NCBI RefSeq assembly: GCF_001956215.1
Contig: NZ_MRTQ01000024.1
Location: 1-64,000, forward strand
Reading direction: 5' to 3'
Length of the DNA stretch: 64,000 nt
DNA from: Paenibacillus sp. FSL R5-0490
GTDB taxonomy: Bacteria > Bacillota > Bacilli > Bacillales > Cytobacillaceae
Shown: one piece after another, positions 18,128-26,737 of the stretch
How the letters are laid out: each line of letters opens with the position of its first letter
How positions within the stretch are numbered: position 1 is the stretch's first letter
Translations under genes and position numbers: made by a program
Notes under the pieces: model-generated
Database searches by the model: none
The model's input: the letters and a program-made list of their open reading frames with translations, nothing else
What the model was told of the DNA's origin: nothing

Positions 18128-21100
18128 GTGGATATTAAATTGACTCACAAAATGATAAAAGAAATGTGCGGTACTGTCTCCTTCAAAAGAGGGGACGCCT
18201 TTTTCAGGAATCATAAAGTAACGATAAATAAATACAATGGTGATATTTGTGAAGCAACCGTTTCTGCTGGTGAAGATTTTTATGTTGAAGTAGAGAAAAC
18301 TTCAGGTAATGGGTTCAAAATTACATGCAGCTGTCCCAAGCTTGCATCATTTGATAAAGAGTGCCAGCATGCAGCGGCTGTACTGCTGGCAATTCATGAT
18401 ATGCAGCAATATAGATCGCCAGCTCTATCAGCTGGAAGTCTTGAAGCTTCTCCGGAACACGCCTTAACAGATAGCCTCATGACACTTTTTAGTGAAAAGC
18501 CGGGAAGGACAAGCGGGCACCAGCTTCATTTTGAAAACAGGCAAGTGCTCCAGCCTGAGTTTACCTGTGTTCCTGTTCATTTGGGGAAAGGGCATTATTT
18601 GTTTGCCATTAAAATTTCCATCGGCTCATTGGCTGTCCTGGATATCCGTCAATTTCTCCATTCAGTTAAAGATGGGAAACCAGGCCTATTATCACTATCT
18701 TTTTCCTATGATCCCGTCCTGCATTGTTTCCCGCCGGAAGCGGATGCTATCCTTCAGCAGCTGATACAGGTAATACACGATGAATCTATCTATATCAATG
18801 CTTTAATGGATGATTTTGATTATACAGCATCGAAGCATATGCTTTTAATCCCTCCATCATCATGGGAACGGCTGAAGCCTGTTTTGGCGTTTGCCGAAAA
18901 AGTAAAGCTTGAAATAACAGGAAAAACATTTGATCGGATGACATTTTCAGAGGACCGGCTCCCATTGAGATTTGAATTGGCCGAAACAAAAGAACATTGT
19001 TATTTACATGTTAAAGGACTGGATCGGCTGCTGATACTGGATTCGTATAGTGCGGTTCTATCCGGCGGTAAATTCATCACGCTCAAGAAAGATGACTGTA
19101 AGCGTCTGTATGATTTAACACAGATGCTTGAGGCTGCCGGAAAAAACACGATTCCGATTGCTGCTGAACAAATGGAGATGTTTTTGGTAAAAGTGGTCCC
19201 TGGATTGAGAAAACTGGGGGATTTCCATATTTCTGAAGACATGTCACACAGGTTCATGAAAACTCCTTTGACTGCCAAGCTCTACCTGGACCGTCTTCGG
19301 AACCGGCTGCTGGCAGGAATTGAATTTCATTATGGAAATATCGTGATTATTCCGCTGGAGAGCAGAGAGCCGAAGGGCGGCACGCGGATAATTAGAGATG
19401 TGGCATTAGAGGATGAGATCCTTCAGCTTATGGAGGAAAGCTCATTTGCCAAGACGGATGGCGGCTATTTTCTGCAGAATGAAGAGCTGGAATATGAATT
19501 CCTTTATCATGTTGTCCCTAAACTGCAGAAACTGGTGCAGATATATGCGACTACCGCTGTCAGAAACCGGATTTCCAGGGAGAATGCCAAACCGCAGATA
19601 CGGATAAAAATGAAAAAAGAGCGGACCAATTGGCTGGAATTCAAGTTCGAATTGACCGGCATAGCTGACCAGGAGATACGGGATGTATTAGTTGCACTTG
19701 AAGAAAAACGGAAATTCTTCCGCCTGAAAAATGGCGCGCTTCTGTCATTGGAAACAAGAGAATTTGAGGAAATCCAGCGTTTTCTGAAAGCTGTGCCCGA
19801 GCAGGCGGAGGATCTGGAGAGCGGTTTAAACATGCCGGTTGTATCTGGTCTTAGAATGCTGGACGCTGCTGGTGTTCAGGAAGTGTTCTGTCATGAGGAA
19901 TCCTTTAGGACGTTTTTGGCGGAGCTAGAGGATCCATCATGCCTGCTGATTCCTGTGCCGGAAAACCTGGATTCTATTTTAAGGGGATACCAGAAAAGTG
20001 GATTTAAATGGTTAAAGACAATGGCGCATTATGGATTTGGCGGCATTTTGGCTGATGATATGGGACTTGGGAAGACACTGCAAGGCATTGCTTTTATTCA
20101 GTCTGAGCTTAAGGACATTCGGGAAAGTACCCGTCCTGCCCTGATTGTGTGCCCATCATCTTTAACTTACAACTGGTTAAGCGAACTGACAAAGTTCACA
20201 CCGGACATCGAGGCAATTGTCATCGATGGAAATCAAAAAGAACGGACTGAGCTTCAGAAGGATTTAACCTGTGTTGATGTGGTGATTACATCCTATCCAC
20301 TGGTGCTGAAAGATATAAAGTGGTATGAAATGCAGGAATTTCACACAGTATTTTTCGACGAAGCACAGGTGTTTAAAAATCCGGTCACACAAACTGCGAG
20401 AGCAGTGAAGAAAATCAAAGCGAAATATCGCTTTGCGTTAACAGGCACACCCGTTGAAAATTCTGCAGAAGAGCTGTGGTCTATTTTTCATGTTGTCTTC
20501 CCTGAATTGTTTGGCGGGTTAAAGGATTACGGTAATTTAACAAGAAAGGTGATTTCGAGAAGAGTTCGCCCCTTCATGCTCAGAAGGCTGAAAGAAGATG
20601 TTCTATCAGAACTGCCTGAAAAGATGGAGCTGATAGATTCCGCTGAGCTGCTGGCCGAACAGAAGAAGCTCTATGCTGCATACCTGGCAAAACTGAGAGA
20701 AGATACCTTAAAGCATTTAAATAAAGACACAATTAGAAAAAACCGCATAAGAATCCTTGCCGGTTTGACGAGGCTTCGCCAGATTTGCTGCCACCCTGCT
20801 TTGTTTGTGGATGGGTATAAAGGGAGTTCAGCAAAGTTTGAACAGCTCAAGAGTATTATAGAAGAATCCAGGTTATCTGGCAGGAGAGTGCTGATCTTTT
20901 CACAGTTCACTAAAATGCTGGACCTTATTGGCAGAGAACTGGCCCTTATGGATTTGCCGTGTTTTTACCTGGATGGGCAGACACCTTCAGGGGACCGGGT
21001 GGAAATCTGCCGCCGATTTAATGAGGGAGAACGCGATTTTTTCCTGATTTCACTGAAAGCAGGAGGTACTGGCCTAAATCTGACTGGTGCTGATACCGTC

Positions 21101-21340
21101 ATCTTATACGATTTATGGTGGAACCCTGCCGTTGAGGAACAGGCAGCCGACCGGGCCCACCGTATAGGACAGAAAAATACCGTTCAAGTAATAAAATTGT
21201 TATCAAAAGGCACCATTGAAGAAAAGATGAATGAACTCCAGGATAAAAAGAAAAACCTGATTGAAGAAATCATCGATTCTAATGAAAGTGCATCTGGAAG
21301 TCTGACGGAAGAGGATATACGGGAAATCTTGATGATTTAA
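18128..21340 (+). CDS. SWIM zinc finger / SNF2-family DEAD-box ATPase
   Basis: Large protein of 1070 residues. Near residue 60 lies a SWIM zinc finger (CSCPKL ... CQHAAAVLL), followed by the bacterial SNF2-associated region. The helicase core shows Walker A DDMGLGKTLQ (Lys649), Walker B DEAQ (Asp744), TGTPVENS, and the C-terminal helicase motifs SLKAGGTGLNLT and DRAHRIGQ. It is a DNA translocase of the Swi2/Snf2 class, similar to B. subtilis YwqA/YqhH-type proteins (including RapA-like functions). The GTG start has AAGGAGAAC upstream. It is monocistronic. Confidence 0.9.
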   Translation: MDIKLTHKMIKEMCGTVSFKRGDAFFRNHKVTINKYNGDICEATVSAGEDFYVEVEKTSGNGFKITCSCPKLASFDKECQHAAAVLLAIHDMQQYRSPALSAGSLEASPEHALTDSLMTLFSEKPGRTSGHQLHFENRQVLQPEFTCVPVHLGKGHYLFAIKISIGSLAVLDIRQFLHSVKDGKPGLLSLSFSYDPVLHCFPPEADAILQQLIQVIHDESIYINALMDDFDYTASKHMLLIPPSSWERLKPVLAFAEKVKLEITGKTFDRMTFSEDRLPLRFELAETKEHCYLHVKGLDRLLILDSYSAVLSGGKFITLKKDDCKRLYDLTQMLEAAGKNTIPIAAEQMEMFLVKVVPGLRKLGDFHISEDMSHRFMKTPLTAKLYLDRLRNRLLAGIEFHYGNIVIIPLESREPKGGTRIIRDVALEDEILQLMEESSFAKTDGGYFLQNEELEYEFLYHVVPKLQKLVQIYATTAVRNRISRENAKPQIRIKMKKERTNWLEFKFELTGIADQEIRDVLVALEEKRKFFRLKNGALLSLETREFEEIQRFLKAVPEQAEDLESGLNMPVVSGLRMLDAAGVQEVFCHEESFRTFLAELEDPSCLLIPVPENLDSILRGYQKSGFKWLKTMAHYGFGGILADDMGLGKTLQGIAFIQSELKDIRESTRPALIVCPSSLTYNWLSELTKFTPDIEAIVIDGNQKERTELQKDLTCVDVVITSYPLVLKDIKWYEMQEFHTVFFDEAQVFKNPVTQTARAVKKIKAKYRFALTGTPVENSAEELWSIFHVVFPELFGGLKDYGNLTRKVISRRVRPFMLRRLKEDVLSELPEKMELIDSAELLAEQKKLYAAYLAKLREDTLKHLNKDTIRKNRIRILAGLTRLRQICCHPALFVDGYKGSSAKFEQLKSIIEESRLSGRRVLIFSQFTKMLDLIGRELALMDLPCFYLDGQTPSGDRVEICRRFNEGERDFFLISLKAGGTGLNLTGADTVILYDLWWNPAVEEQAADRAHRIGQKNTVQVIKLLSKGTIEEKMNELQDKKKNLIEEIIDSNESASGSLTEEDIREILMI

Positions 21341-21377
21341 CATGGTGCTGCAACGGACTTGAAAAGGGTTATGGGTG

Positions 21378-21568
21378 GCTGCTGAGTCGGAGGTGGCTTG
21401 GGTTCGGACTCAAAAAAGGGAAATCATGGTTCTGGTGTCGGAAGTTTGCTTAGGTTCGGACTCAACATTGGAAAAGCCTGGTCGCTGTGTCCGAAGTTGC
21501 TCCAGGTCCAGACTCAAAACCAGAAAACTTGGGCAGTAGAGTCCGAAGATACCCCTTGCCTCAGACTA
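21378..21568. repeat. Tandem array of 52-bp hairpin repeats (copy 2, inverted)
   Basis: Three to four units recur every 52 bp (GGACTCA phase points end at 21412, 21464 and 21516). Arms of the type GAGTCCGAA and TTCGGACTC flank about 11-12 nt, with 22-bp spacers. Read on the minus strand, 21461-21530 nearly duplicates 4746-4825, spacers included. With the REP-like element below, it accounts for most of the 635-bp gene-free gap 21341-21975. Confidence 0.85.
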
Positions 21569-21592
21569 ATATAATGAAATAAGGAGTTAAAG

Positions 21593-21619
21593 AGACGTGT
21601 CCCGCAGGGCGCGTCTTTT
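21593..21619 (+). terminator. Terminator-like hairpin
   Basis: AGACGTGTCC pairs with GGGCGCGTCT with G-U wobbles, followed by TTTTC. It is 250 bp downstream of the SNF2 gene, so it may end read-through transcripts. Confidence 0.55.
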
Positions 21620-21669
21620 CTAATGGCTGTTTTCTCAAAGTTTGTTGCTATTCATATTATATTTACTGA

Positions 21670-21859
21670 GTTGATTGTAGTGGAAGGTGCGAGATCCTCG
21701 AAAATGCATTCGCATTTTCTTCGTGCGGTGTTTACTCAAGGTAGCATATTCAAAGTCCTACGGGAGTAGCGGGACAGGTGAGACCCCACAGACGCGTAGC
21801 GTCGAGGAGGCTCACCGCCCGCCCCGTGGTTCGCTGAGCATCCTGGAGCGGAAATCAAC
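21670..21859. repeat. REP-like palindromic intergenic element
   Basis: Terminal inverted repeats GTTGATT (21670-21676) and AATCAAC (21853-21859) bound a GC-rich, strongly self-complementary segment. Nested stems are GGTGAG 21777-21782 with CTCACC 21811-21816, and GACGC 21791-21795 with GCGTC 21799-21803. I recognise this core (CGGGACAGGTGAGACCCC and so on) as a family dispersed between genes in many Bacillus-group genomes. A segment of about 65 bp between two TCCT repeats (21694 and 21756) may be an insertion. The frame across it is not a gene. Confidence 0.7.
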
Positions 21860-21975
21860 GGACAATATTTAAAAGCGAAAAACAACAATTTATACAAAAA
21901 GAGCCTTTCTGATAAAGGAGGATTTTTCCATCTCTTAGAGAATTTCATATGAATAAAAGTTTGGGGGGATTTCTA

Positions 21976-22419
21976 ATGTGCAAAGTAGCATCAAAAGAAT
22001 TTAAAGCAGTTGTGATAAGGAACAATGGTCTATTTAAGGATTATGCCCGTCTGGTGCCTGAAGCAGCTCAGGCTTTTTTAATGCAGGGCCATCTTGTTCA
22101 AAACAGCAGCGGTTTAGAAGTGGCCTTTTATGAACCTAAGAGAGGGGAAGACCATTTGGAAGGAACCTTTTTTACCGGGTATTTAGTTCATGAACAAGCA
22201 GAAACGCTGCCAGATGGGATGGAGTATATAGAGGCCGCGCACACTTATGCATCGATCAGAGGAAAAACTGGTGAGATGGGCGATTTGTATACGCGTCTTA
22301 ACCATTGGCTAAGTGAAAACGATCGCCAGCAGTCTATTAACCAATATATTATTGAAGTTTATTATCCGGCTGCAAATGAGGAGGAAGAGGCAGAAGTTTT
22401 TATTCCAATCAATGATTAA
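21976..22419 (+). CDS. GyrI-like / effector-binding-domain protein
   Basis: Protein of 147 residues ending in IIEVYYPAANEEEEAEVFIPI, the typical last strand of GyrI-like (AraC effector-binding) small-molecule-binding domains. No DNA-binding domain is fused. Stand-alone members bind or hydrolyse small hydrophobic or cationic compounds. ATG 21976 follows TTGGGGGGAT, a strong site, so earlier in-frame starts are rejected. It is monocistronic. Confidence 0.7.
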   Translation: MCKVASKEFKAVVIRNNGLFKDYARLVPEAAQAFLMQGHLVQNSSGLEVAFYEPKRGEDHLEGTFFTGYLVHEQAETLPDGMEYIEAAHTYASIRGKTGEMGDLYTRLNHWLSENDRQQSINQYIIEVYYPAANEEEEAEVFIPIND

Positions 22420-22420
22420 A

Positions 22421-22440
22421 CCGCTCAAGATTTTGAGCGG
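22421..22440. terminator. Convergent hairpin
   Basis: A perfect 8-bp stem CCGCTCAA/TTGAGCGG with a 4-nt loop lies between converging genes. The minus-strand T run is short. Confidence 0.6.
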
Positions 22441-22448
22441 CTGCTGTC

Positions 22449-23087
22449 TTAAATCTCTTTCGATGAAAGGGGAAGAAAGAGCTTTACCCCTTTTTTATTA
22501 AAGGGCAGGATTTTTAAATCGGCAATCAAATGGCTTATGTAACCGGCAAGGCACGTATAATAGACTCCCTCTATGCCAAGGGACATTTCAAATCTTGAAG
22601 CGATGAATGCGAAAAAAATAACCCCCAGCAGGGAATGGGTATAACTGCGGTGGGAAACAAAGGAAGCTATTAAAATATAAATCCCAAATAATATGAGCCA
22701 AAGTTCCTGCAGGGAAAATCCTCCCGCCAGGACGCCAATACCCGTTATGGTCAGCATATGCTTTTGCCTGATTTTCGAAGAAATGGCTGTCATTCCAATT
22801 CCGATAGCCATACCAAGCCATTTCTCTTTCGCGGAGCCTTCATAAAGACTATAAATAATCATTAAAATTCCAATGATCTGGGCAACTGTCTGTACGACTT
22901 CATGTGACAGTGTCAGCCGGTCGCGGAGTTTTCCATCAATGTCGAGGTCAGGGATTAGTCCTGAAACACTCCCGAGGCCGACTAATAAAAGTGTTGCAGA
23001 AGGGCTGGCGTGAACAGTGTTCGCTACCACGTATCCTGCTGCTGCTCCAATTGCTGCATGGGCGGTACCATTCAAAATTATTTCCAC
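22449..23087 (-). CDS. YdjM-like membrane-bound metal-dependent hydrolase
   Basis: Protein of 212 residues with the DUF457/YdjM signature: AHAAIGAAAGYVVA at the start, PDLDID near residue 47, and SHRSYTHSLLG near residue 144, which supply His/Asp ligands of a presumed metal site next to several transmembrane helices. E. coli YdjM is LexA-regulated; no LexA-type box is evident here. The start ATG follows AAGGTGG on the minus strand. The physiological substrate is unknown. Confidence 0.85.
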   Translation of the reverse strand: MEIILNGTAHAAIGAAAGYVVANTVHASPSATLLLVGLGSVSGLIPDLDIDGKLRDRLTLSHEVVQTVAQIIGILMIIYSLYEGSAKEKWLGMAIGIGMTAISSKIRQKHMLTITGIGVLAGGFSLQELWLILFGIYILIASFVSHRSYTHSLLGVIFFAFIASRFEMSLGIEGVYYTCLAGYISHLIADLKILPFNKKGVKLFLPLSSKEI

Positions 23088-23185
23088 CTTTATGTGATAT
23101 TTGCATTTTTTTCATGCATTCTTATATTATATCAAAACATCTGTTCTGTTTGGCGGTTAATAAATTAAAATCTCCCTGCAGTTCA

Positions 23186-23194
23186 TGGTATAAT
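23186..23194 (+). promoter_or_regulatory. Extended -10 promoter element of the TraB-family gene
   Basis: TGGTATAAT is a perfect extended -10 box about 50 bases before ATG 23247. The -35 is weak, as is common for extended -10 promoters. Confidence 0.5.
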
Positions 23195-23246
23195 GTGGAG
23201 AAAGCTAAAGCATACATAATCGAATTTGTATCTAAGGAAGGTATTT

Positions 23247-24413
23247 ATGTCAGAGGAAAACATAACTAGGATTCATTTAGACGGCAAGGAATACATACTG
23301 ATCGGAACAGCACACGTATCAAAGCACAGTGCAGAACAGGTGAAGGAAGTCATTGAGGCTGAACAGCCTGACTCTGTTTGTGTGGAATTGGATGAACAAA
23401 GATATCAATCCATTATTGATGGCAGCAAATGGAAGCAGATGGATATTATCCAGGTGATTAAGGAAAAGAAAGCATCATTGCTTTTAATGAATCTGGCGAT
23501 TTCATCCTTTCAAAATCGTATGGCAGACCAATTTGGCATAAAGGCAGGCCAGGAAATGATCCAGGGGATTGAGTCAGCCAAGGAAACAGGGGCAAAGCTC
23601 GTTCTGGCGGACCGCAACATCCAGATTACCTTTGCAAGGATATGGGGCAACCTCGGATTAAAAGGAAAATCACTGCTTCTCAGTCAGGTAATAGCAAGTA
23701 TTTTCAGCAAAGATACAATAACTGAAGAAGAACTTGAAAAAATGAAGAATCAGGATACAATAAATGCAATTCTAAATGAATTTACAGAAAGTTTTCCGCG
23801 ATTGAAAAAACCACTCATTGACGAGCGGGATCAATACCTCGCGCAGAAAATTAAAGATGCACCAGGAGAAAAAATTGTTGCGGTGCTGGGGGCGGCCCAT
23901 GTACCGGGCATCAAAGAGGAAATCAAAAAAGAGCAGGATATGGCCAAATTGAATGAGCGCCCGCCAAAATCCAAGATTCCGAAGATTGTTGGCTGGAGCA
24001 TTCCTTTTATGATTATAGCCATTATTGCCTATACGTTTATAGCAAATCCATCTGCAGGGTTTTCCCAGACATTAAGCTGGATTCTGTGGCATGGTTCTTT
24101 ATCAGCGCTGGGGGCTGCAGTTGCATTTGGACATCCGCTTGCGATTCTGACAGCATTTGTAGCAGCGCCAATCACTTCCTTAAATCCGCTATTGGCATCC
24201 GGCTGGTTTGCCGGGCTGGCGCAGGCTTATGTCCGCCGTCCGAGTGTCCATGATTTTGAAACACTAACAGAGGATGTATTTACTGTGAAAGGTTTTTGGC
24301 GCAATAAGGTAACCCGAATTTTACTTATTGTTGTCCTTTCTAATATTGGAAGCTCAATCGGCACTTTTATTGGGGGAGCCGATGTAATCAGATTATTTTT
24401 TCAAAATTTATAA
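23247..24413 (+). CDS. TraB/PrgY-family protein
   Basis: Protein of 388 residues. The N-terminal TraB domain (about residues 1-230) carries LIGTAHVSKHSAEQ, VELDEQRY and VAVLGAAHVPGI, conserved His/Glu motifs of the TraB/GumN superfamily. The C-terminal 140 residues hold about four membrane segments. PrgY/TraB inhibits pheromone peptides in enterococci, and eukaryotic relatives act in organelles. A protease-like or peptide-sequestering role is inferred only. ATG 23247 has AAGGAAGG upstream. Confidence 0.85.
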   Translation: MSEENITRIHLDGKEYILIGTAHVSKHSAEQVKEVIEAEQPDSVCVELDEQRYQSIIDGSKWKQMDIIQVIKEKKASLLLMNLAISSFQNRMADQFGIKAGQEMIQGIESAKETGAKLVLADRNIQITFARIWGNLGLKGKSLLLSQVIASIFSKDTITEEELEKMKNQDTINAILNEFTESFPRLKKPLIDERDQYLAQKIKDAPGEKIVAVLGAAHVPGIKEEIKKEQDMAKLNERPPKSKIPKIVGWSIPFMIIAIIAYTFIANPSAGFSQTLSWILWHGSLSALGAAVAFGHPLAILTAFVAAPITSLNPLLASGWFAGLAQAYVRRPSVHDFETLTEDVFTVKGFWRNKVTRILLIVVLSNIGSSIGTFIGGADVIRLFFQNL

Positions 24414-24425
24414 TGGACGAGTTTG

Positions 24426-24456
24426 AGGTGAAACCCACGTGGTTTCACCTTTTTTG
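24426..24456 (+). terminator. Intrinsic terminator
   Basis: A 10-bp stem AGGTGAAACC/GGTTTCACCT is followed by six T residues. Confidence 0.9.
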
Positions 24457-24552
24457 ATATTTTTACCGTACTTAATATAATGCTGGAAATTTTTTAATAA
24501 ATTTGCGAATGGCGGGGAAACATATACCAGACAAAATGCAGGAGGGAAAGAT

Positions 24553-25566
24553 ATGCCTGGCGGAAATAATGAAGATAAGCTTACTGCAGCCGAACATGCA
24601 ACCCTTTGGTCGCAATATGTGAATGATAGTCTTGCTGTTTGTATCCTGAGTTATTTTTTAAACCATGTAAAGGATAAAGAGATCCGAAACGTACTTGAAT
24701 TTGCTCTTAAGTTATCAGAAAGCCACATAAAAAAAATTAAAGGGTTTTTATCAAAAGAGAATCAGCCGATTCCAATTGGTTTCACTGACAAAGACGTTAA
24801 TGTGGATGCGCCGTTATTATTTACTGATATTTATATGGGGATATACATACATGTAATGGCTATTCATGGGGGGACCAGGTATGCAGGTGCTGTAGGCAAT
24901 GCTACGCGGGCAGACATTAGGAAGTATATGAAGCAGGTTATAGATGAAACGCTGGAATTACATGATCGTTCTTCAAATGTTTTAATTCAGAAGGGAGTAA
25001 TTATCAAGCCGCCGATATTAAATAACCAGCAAGAAATTGACTTTGTAGGGAAACAGAGTTACTTAACAGGATGGTTCGGAAAGCGGAGACCTGTAAACGC
25101 AATCGAAATAAGCGGAATTTACGTGAATATGCTGAAAACGATGATAAAAATTATTTTAGATCTTGGATTTGGACAAGTGGCCCAACTAAAAGAAGTTCAA
25201 AAATACATGGAAAGAAGCACACAGGTTTGCCGCAAGCATTTTGAAATTTTATCTGGAATACTAAAGCAGTCGAATTTGAGTATCCCCAGGACATATGAGG
25301 CAGAGGTAACGGATTCAACGATTCCTCCCTTTTCTGATAAACTTATGTTGTATCATATCGCAACTCTTCTTTCAGCTTCTATAGGCTATTACGGGGAAGC
25401 ATTGGCCATGGCACAGCGAAGGGACATTTCAGCAAACTATGCGCGAATGATTGTTGAGATTGGACTGCTGGCAGAAGACGGAATGAATATCTTAATCGAA
25501 CAAGGATGGTTTGAAAAGCCGCCTATGGCTACTGACCATGAAGATCTGTCAAAGAAAAAGTTTTGA
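24553..25566 (+). CDS. DUF3231-family protein (two tandem ferritin-like repeats)
   Basis: Protein of 337 residues made of two similar helical halves (about residues 10-165 and 180-330), each with LSESHIKKI/STQVCRKHFEIL-type helices followed by a short IP or PI turn. DUF3231 proteins are abundant in spore-formers, resemble CotF/ferritin-like four-helix bundles and are probably spore-associated; that role is inferred from distribution. A single-domain relative is at 46159-46710. GGAGGGAAAG precedes ATG 24553. Confidence 0.8.
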   Translation: MPGGNNEDKLTAAEHATLWSQYVNDSLAVCILSYFLNHVKDKEIRNVLEFALKLSESHIKKIKGFLSKENQPIPIGFTDKDVNVDAPLLFTDIYMGIYIHVMAIHGGTRYAGAVGNATRADIRKYMKQVIDETLELHDRSSNVLIQKGVIIKPPILNNQQEIDFVGKQSYLTGWFGKRRPVNAIEISGIYVNMLKTMIKIILDLGFGQVAQLKEVQKYMERSTQVCRKHFEILSGILKQSNLSIPRTYEAEVTDSTIPPFSDKLMLYHIATLLSASIGYYGEALAMAQRRDISANYARMIVEIGLLAEDGMNILIEQGWFEKPPMATDHEDLSKKKF

Positions 25567-25614
25567 AAAGGCCATGAGGTCCAGCCGCCGTATAGGCAGC
25601 CGGGCCTTTCATTT

Positions 25615-26736
25615 TTATCTATCTGCAGCAATCGCCTTTCTTTTATATAGCACCGACCCCAGAAGGAAGGTAACCGCACCCCGAATCACCATCACGGCAA
25701 TTCCTGCCCAAAGAGATCCCGTAGCAATGCCGGTTTCATACACCATACTTTCTCTTAAACCATCAGCGAAATAGGTGAGTGGCAGAACAGCCGAAATCGG
25801 CTGAATCCATTCAGGCATCGTTTCAATAGGGAAAAACACGCCGCTTAAAAACATCATGAGAAAGCTGCAAATATTGGCTACGCCCATATAAGCCTCGGTT
25901 GTTTTGCTGAAGGAGGAGAAGAAGTAGCCAAGAGCATTAAAGGATAATGCGCCGATCAAAAATACGATAATCAGGGTAAAAGGGTTTATATAAAGATTTG
26001 CACCGAATACGAGGACTCCTATTAAAGACAGCAGGATAATTTGCACAATGCTGAACAAAAGTCTCATAACCATATCGCTTAACCCGAATATCCCCATATT
26101 GGCCGGTGTCATGCGCAGTCTTTTGATTAATCCCTTTCTGCGCATTTCCACCAGGTCCACCATGCCAAACATGCCGCCCTGGGCAATGGATAAAGCGATC
26201 ATGCCGGTTAAAAGGAAGTCTGTATAATCCAATTCATTCGTGCCTGATGTAATCGATTCATATTGAAGATCATATTTTGGCGAAGCACCTGCAGCCAGTA
26301 AATTGGCCTGCTGGACAAACTTATCCAGAATGCCGGAAACGGCCTGGGCTGCTGCACCCTGTTCATTTTCTTTATTGACAACAAGAAACACAGAGGATGT
26401 TTCCGCTGACTCCGGCAGGATAATGGCGGCATCGACTTCCTGCTCCTTTACCCATTCCTCCGCTTTATCCCTCGTAACCGGCTTTCCTGACTTCACCTCA
26501 AAAACAGGAAGCTCACTGATCTGAGACAGCAACATCTCGGAAGCCGGATTCGGGCTTGGATTCACTATCGCAACCTCTGTTTTAAACTCTTCATCTGAAT
26601 TTCCGCTGAAAATGACCATAAAGATGACCATTAAAATAACAGGGAAAAAGATGCCCCAGAACCATGCCTGTTTTTCACGAAGAGTTAATTTCAGCTGTGC
26701 CATAAACATCATTTTAAATTGGTTAAATTTTTTAAT
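25615..26736 (-). CDS. ABC-2 type transporter permease
   Basis: Membrane subunit with an N-terminal helix (about residues 15-35), an approximately 160-residue extracytoplasmic loop, and five C-terminal helices, as in ABC-2 drug or lipid exporters of the YhgE/DrrB class. It follows its ATPase gene by one base. The only good ribosome-binding site, GGAGGG, sits 6 bases before an in-frame ATT at 26736, while the first in-frame ATG is 24 bases further on (26712) without such a site. I therefore give the ATT start as most likely. The cargo is unknown. Confidence 0.8.
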   Translation of the reverse strand: MKKFNQFKMMFMAQLKLTLREKQAWFWGIFFPVILMVIFMVIFSGNSDEEFKTEVAIVNPSPNPASEMLLSQISELPVFEVKSGKPVTRDKAEEWVKEQEVDAAIILPESAETSSVFLVVNKENEQGAAAQAVSGILDKFVQQANLLAAGASPKYDLQYESITSGTNELDYTDFLLTGMIALSIAQGGMFGMVDLVEMRRKGLIKRLRMTPANMGIFGLSDMVMRLLFSIVQIILLSLIGVLVFGANLYINPFTLIIVFLIGALSFNALGYFFSSFSKTTEAYMGVANICSFLMMFLSGVFFPIETMPEWIQPISAVLPLTYFADGLRESMVYETGIATGSLWAGIAVMVIRGAVTFLLGSVLYKRKAIAADR

Positions 26737-26737
26737 G

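Noticed and set aside
21687..21872. Short frame through the REP-like element
   Set aside because: The Arg/Pro/Ser-rich translation is what the palindromic repeat gives by chance; no ribosome-binding site.
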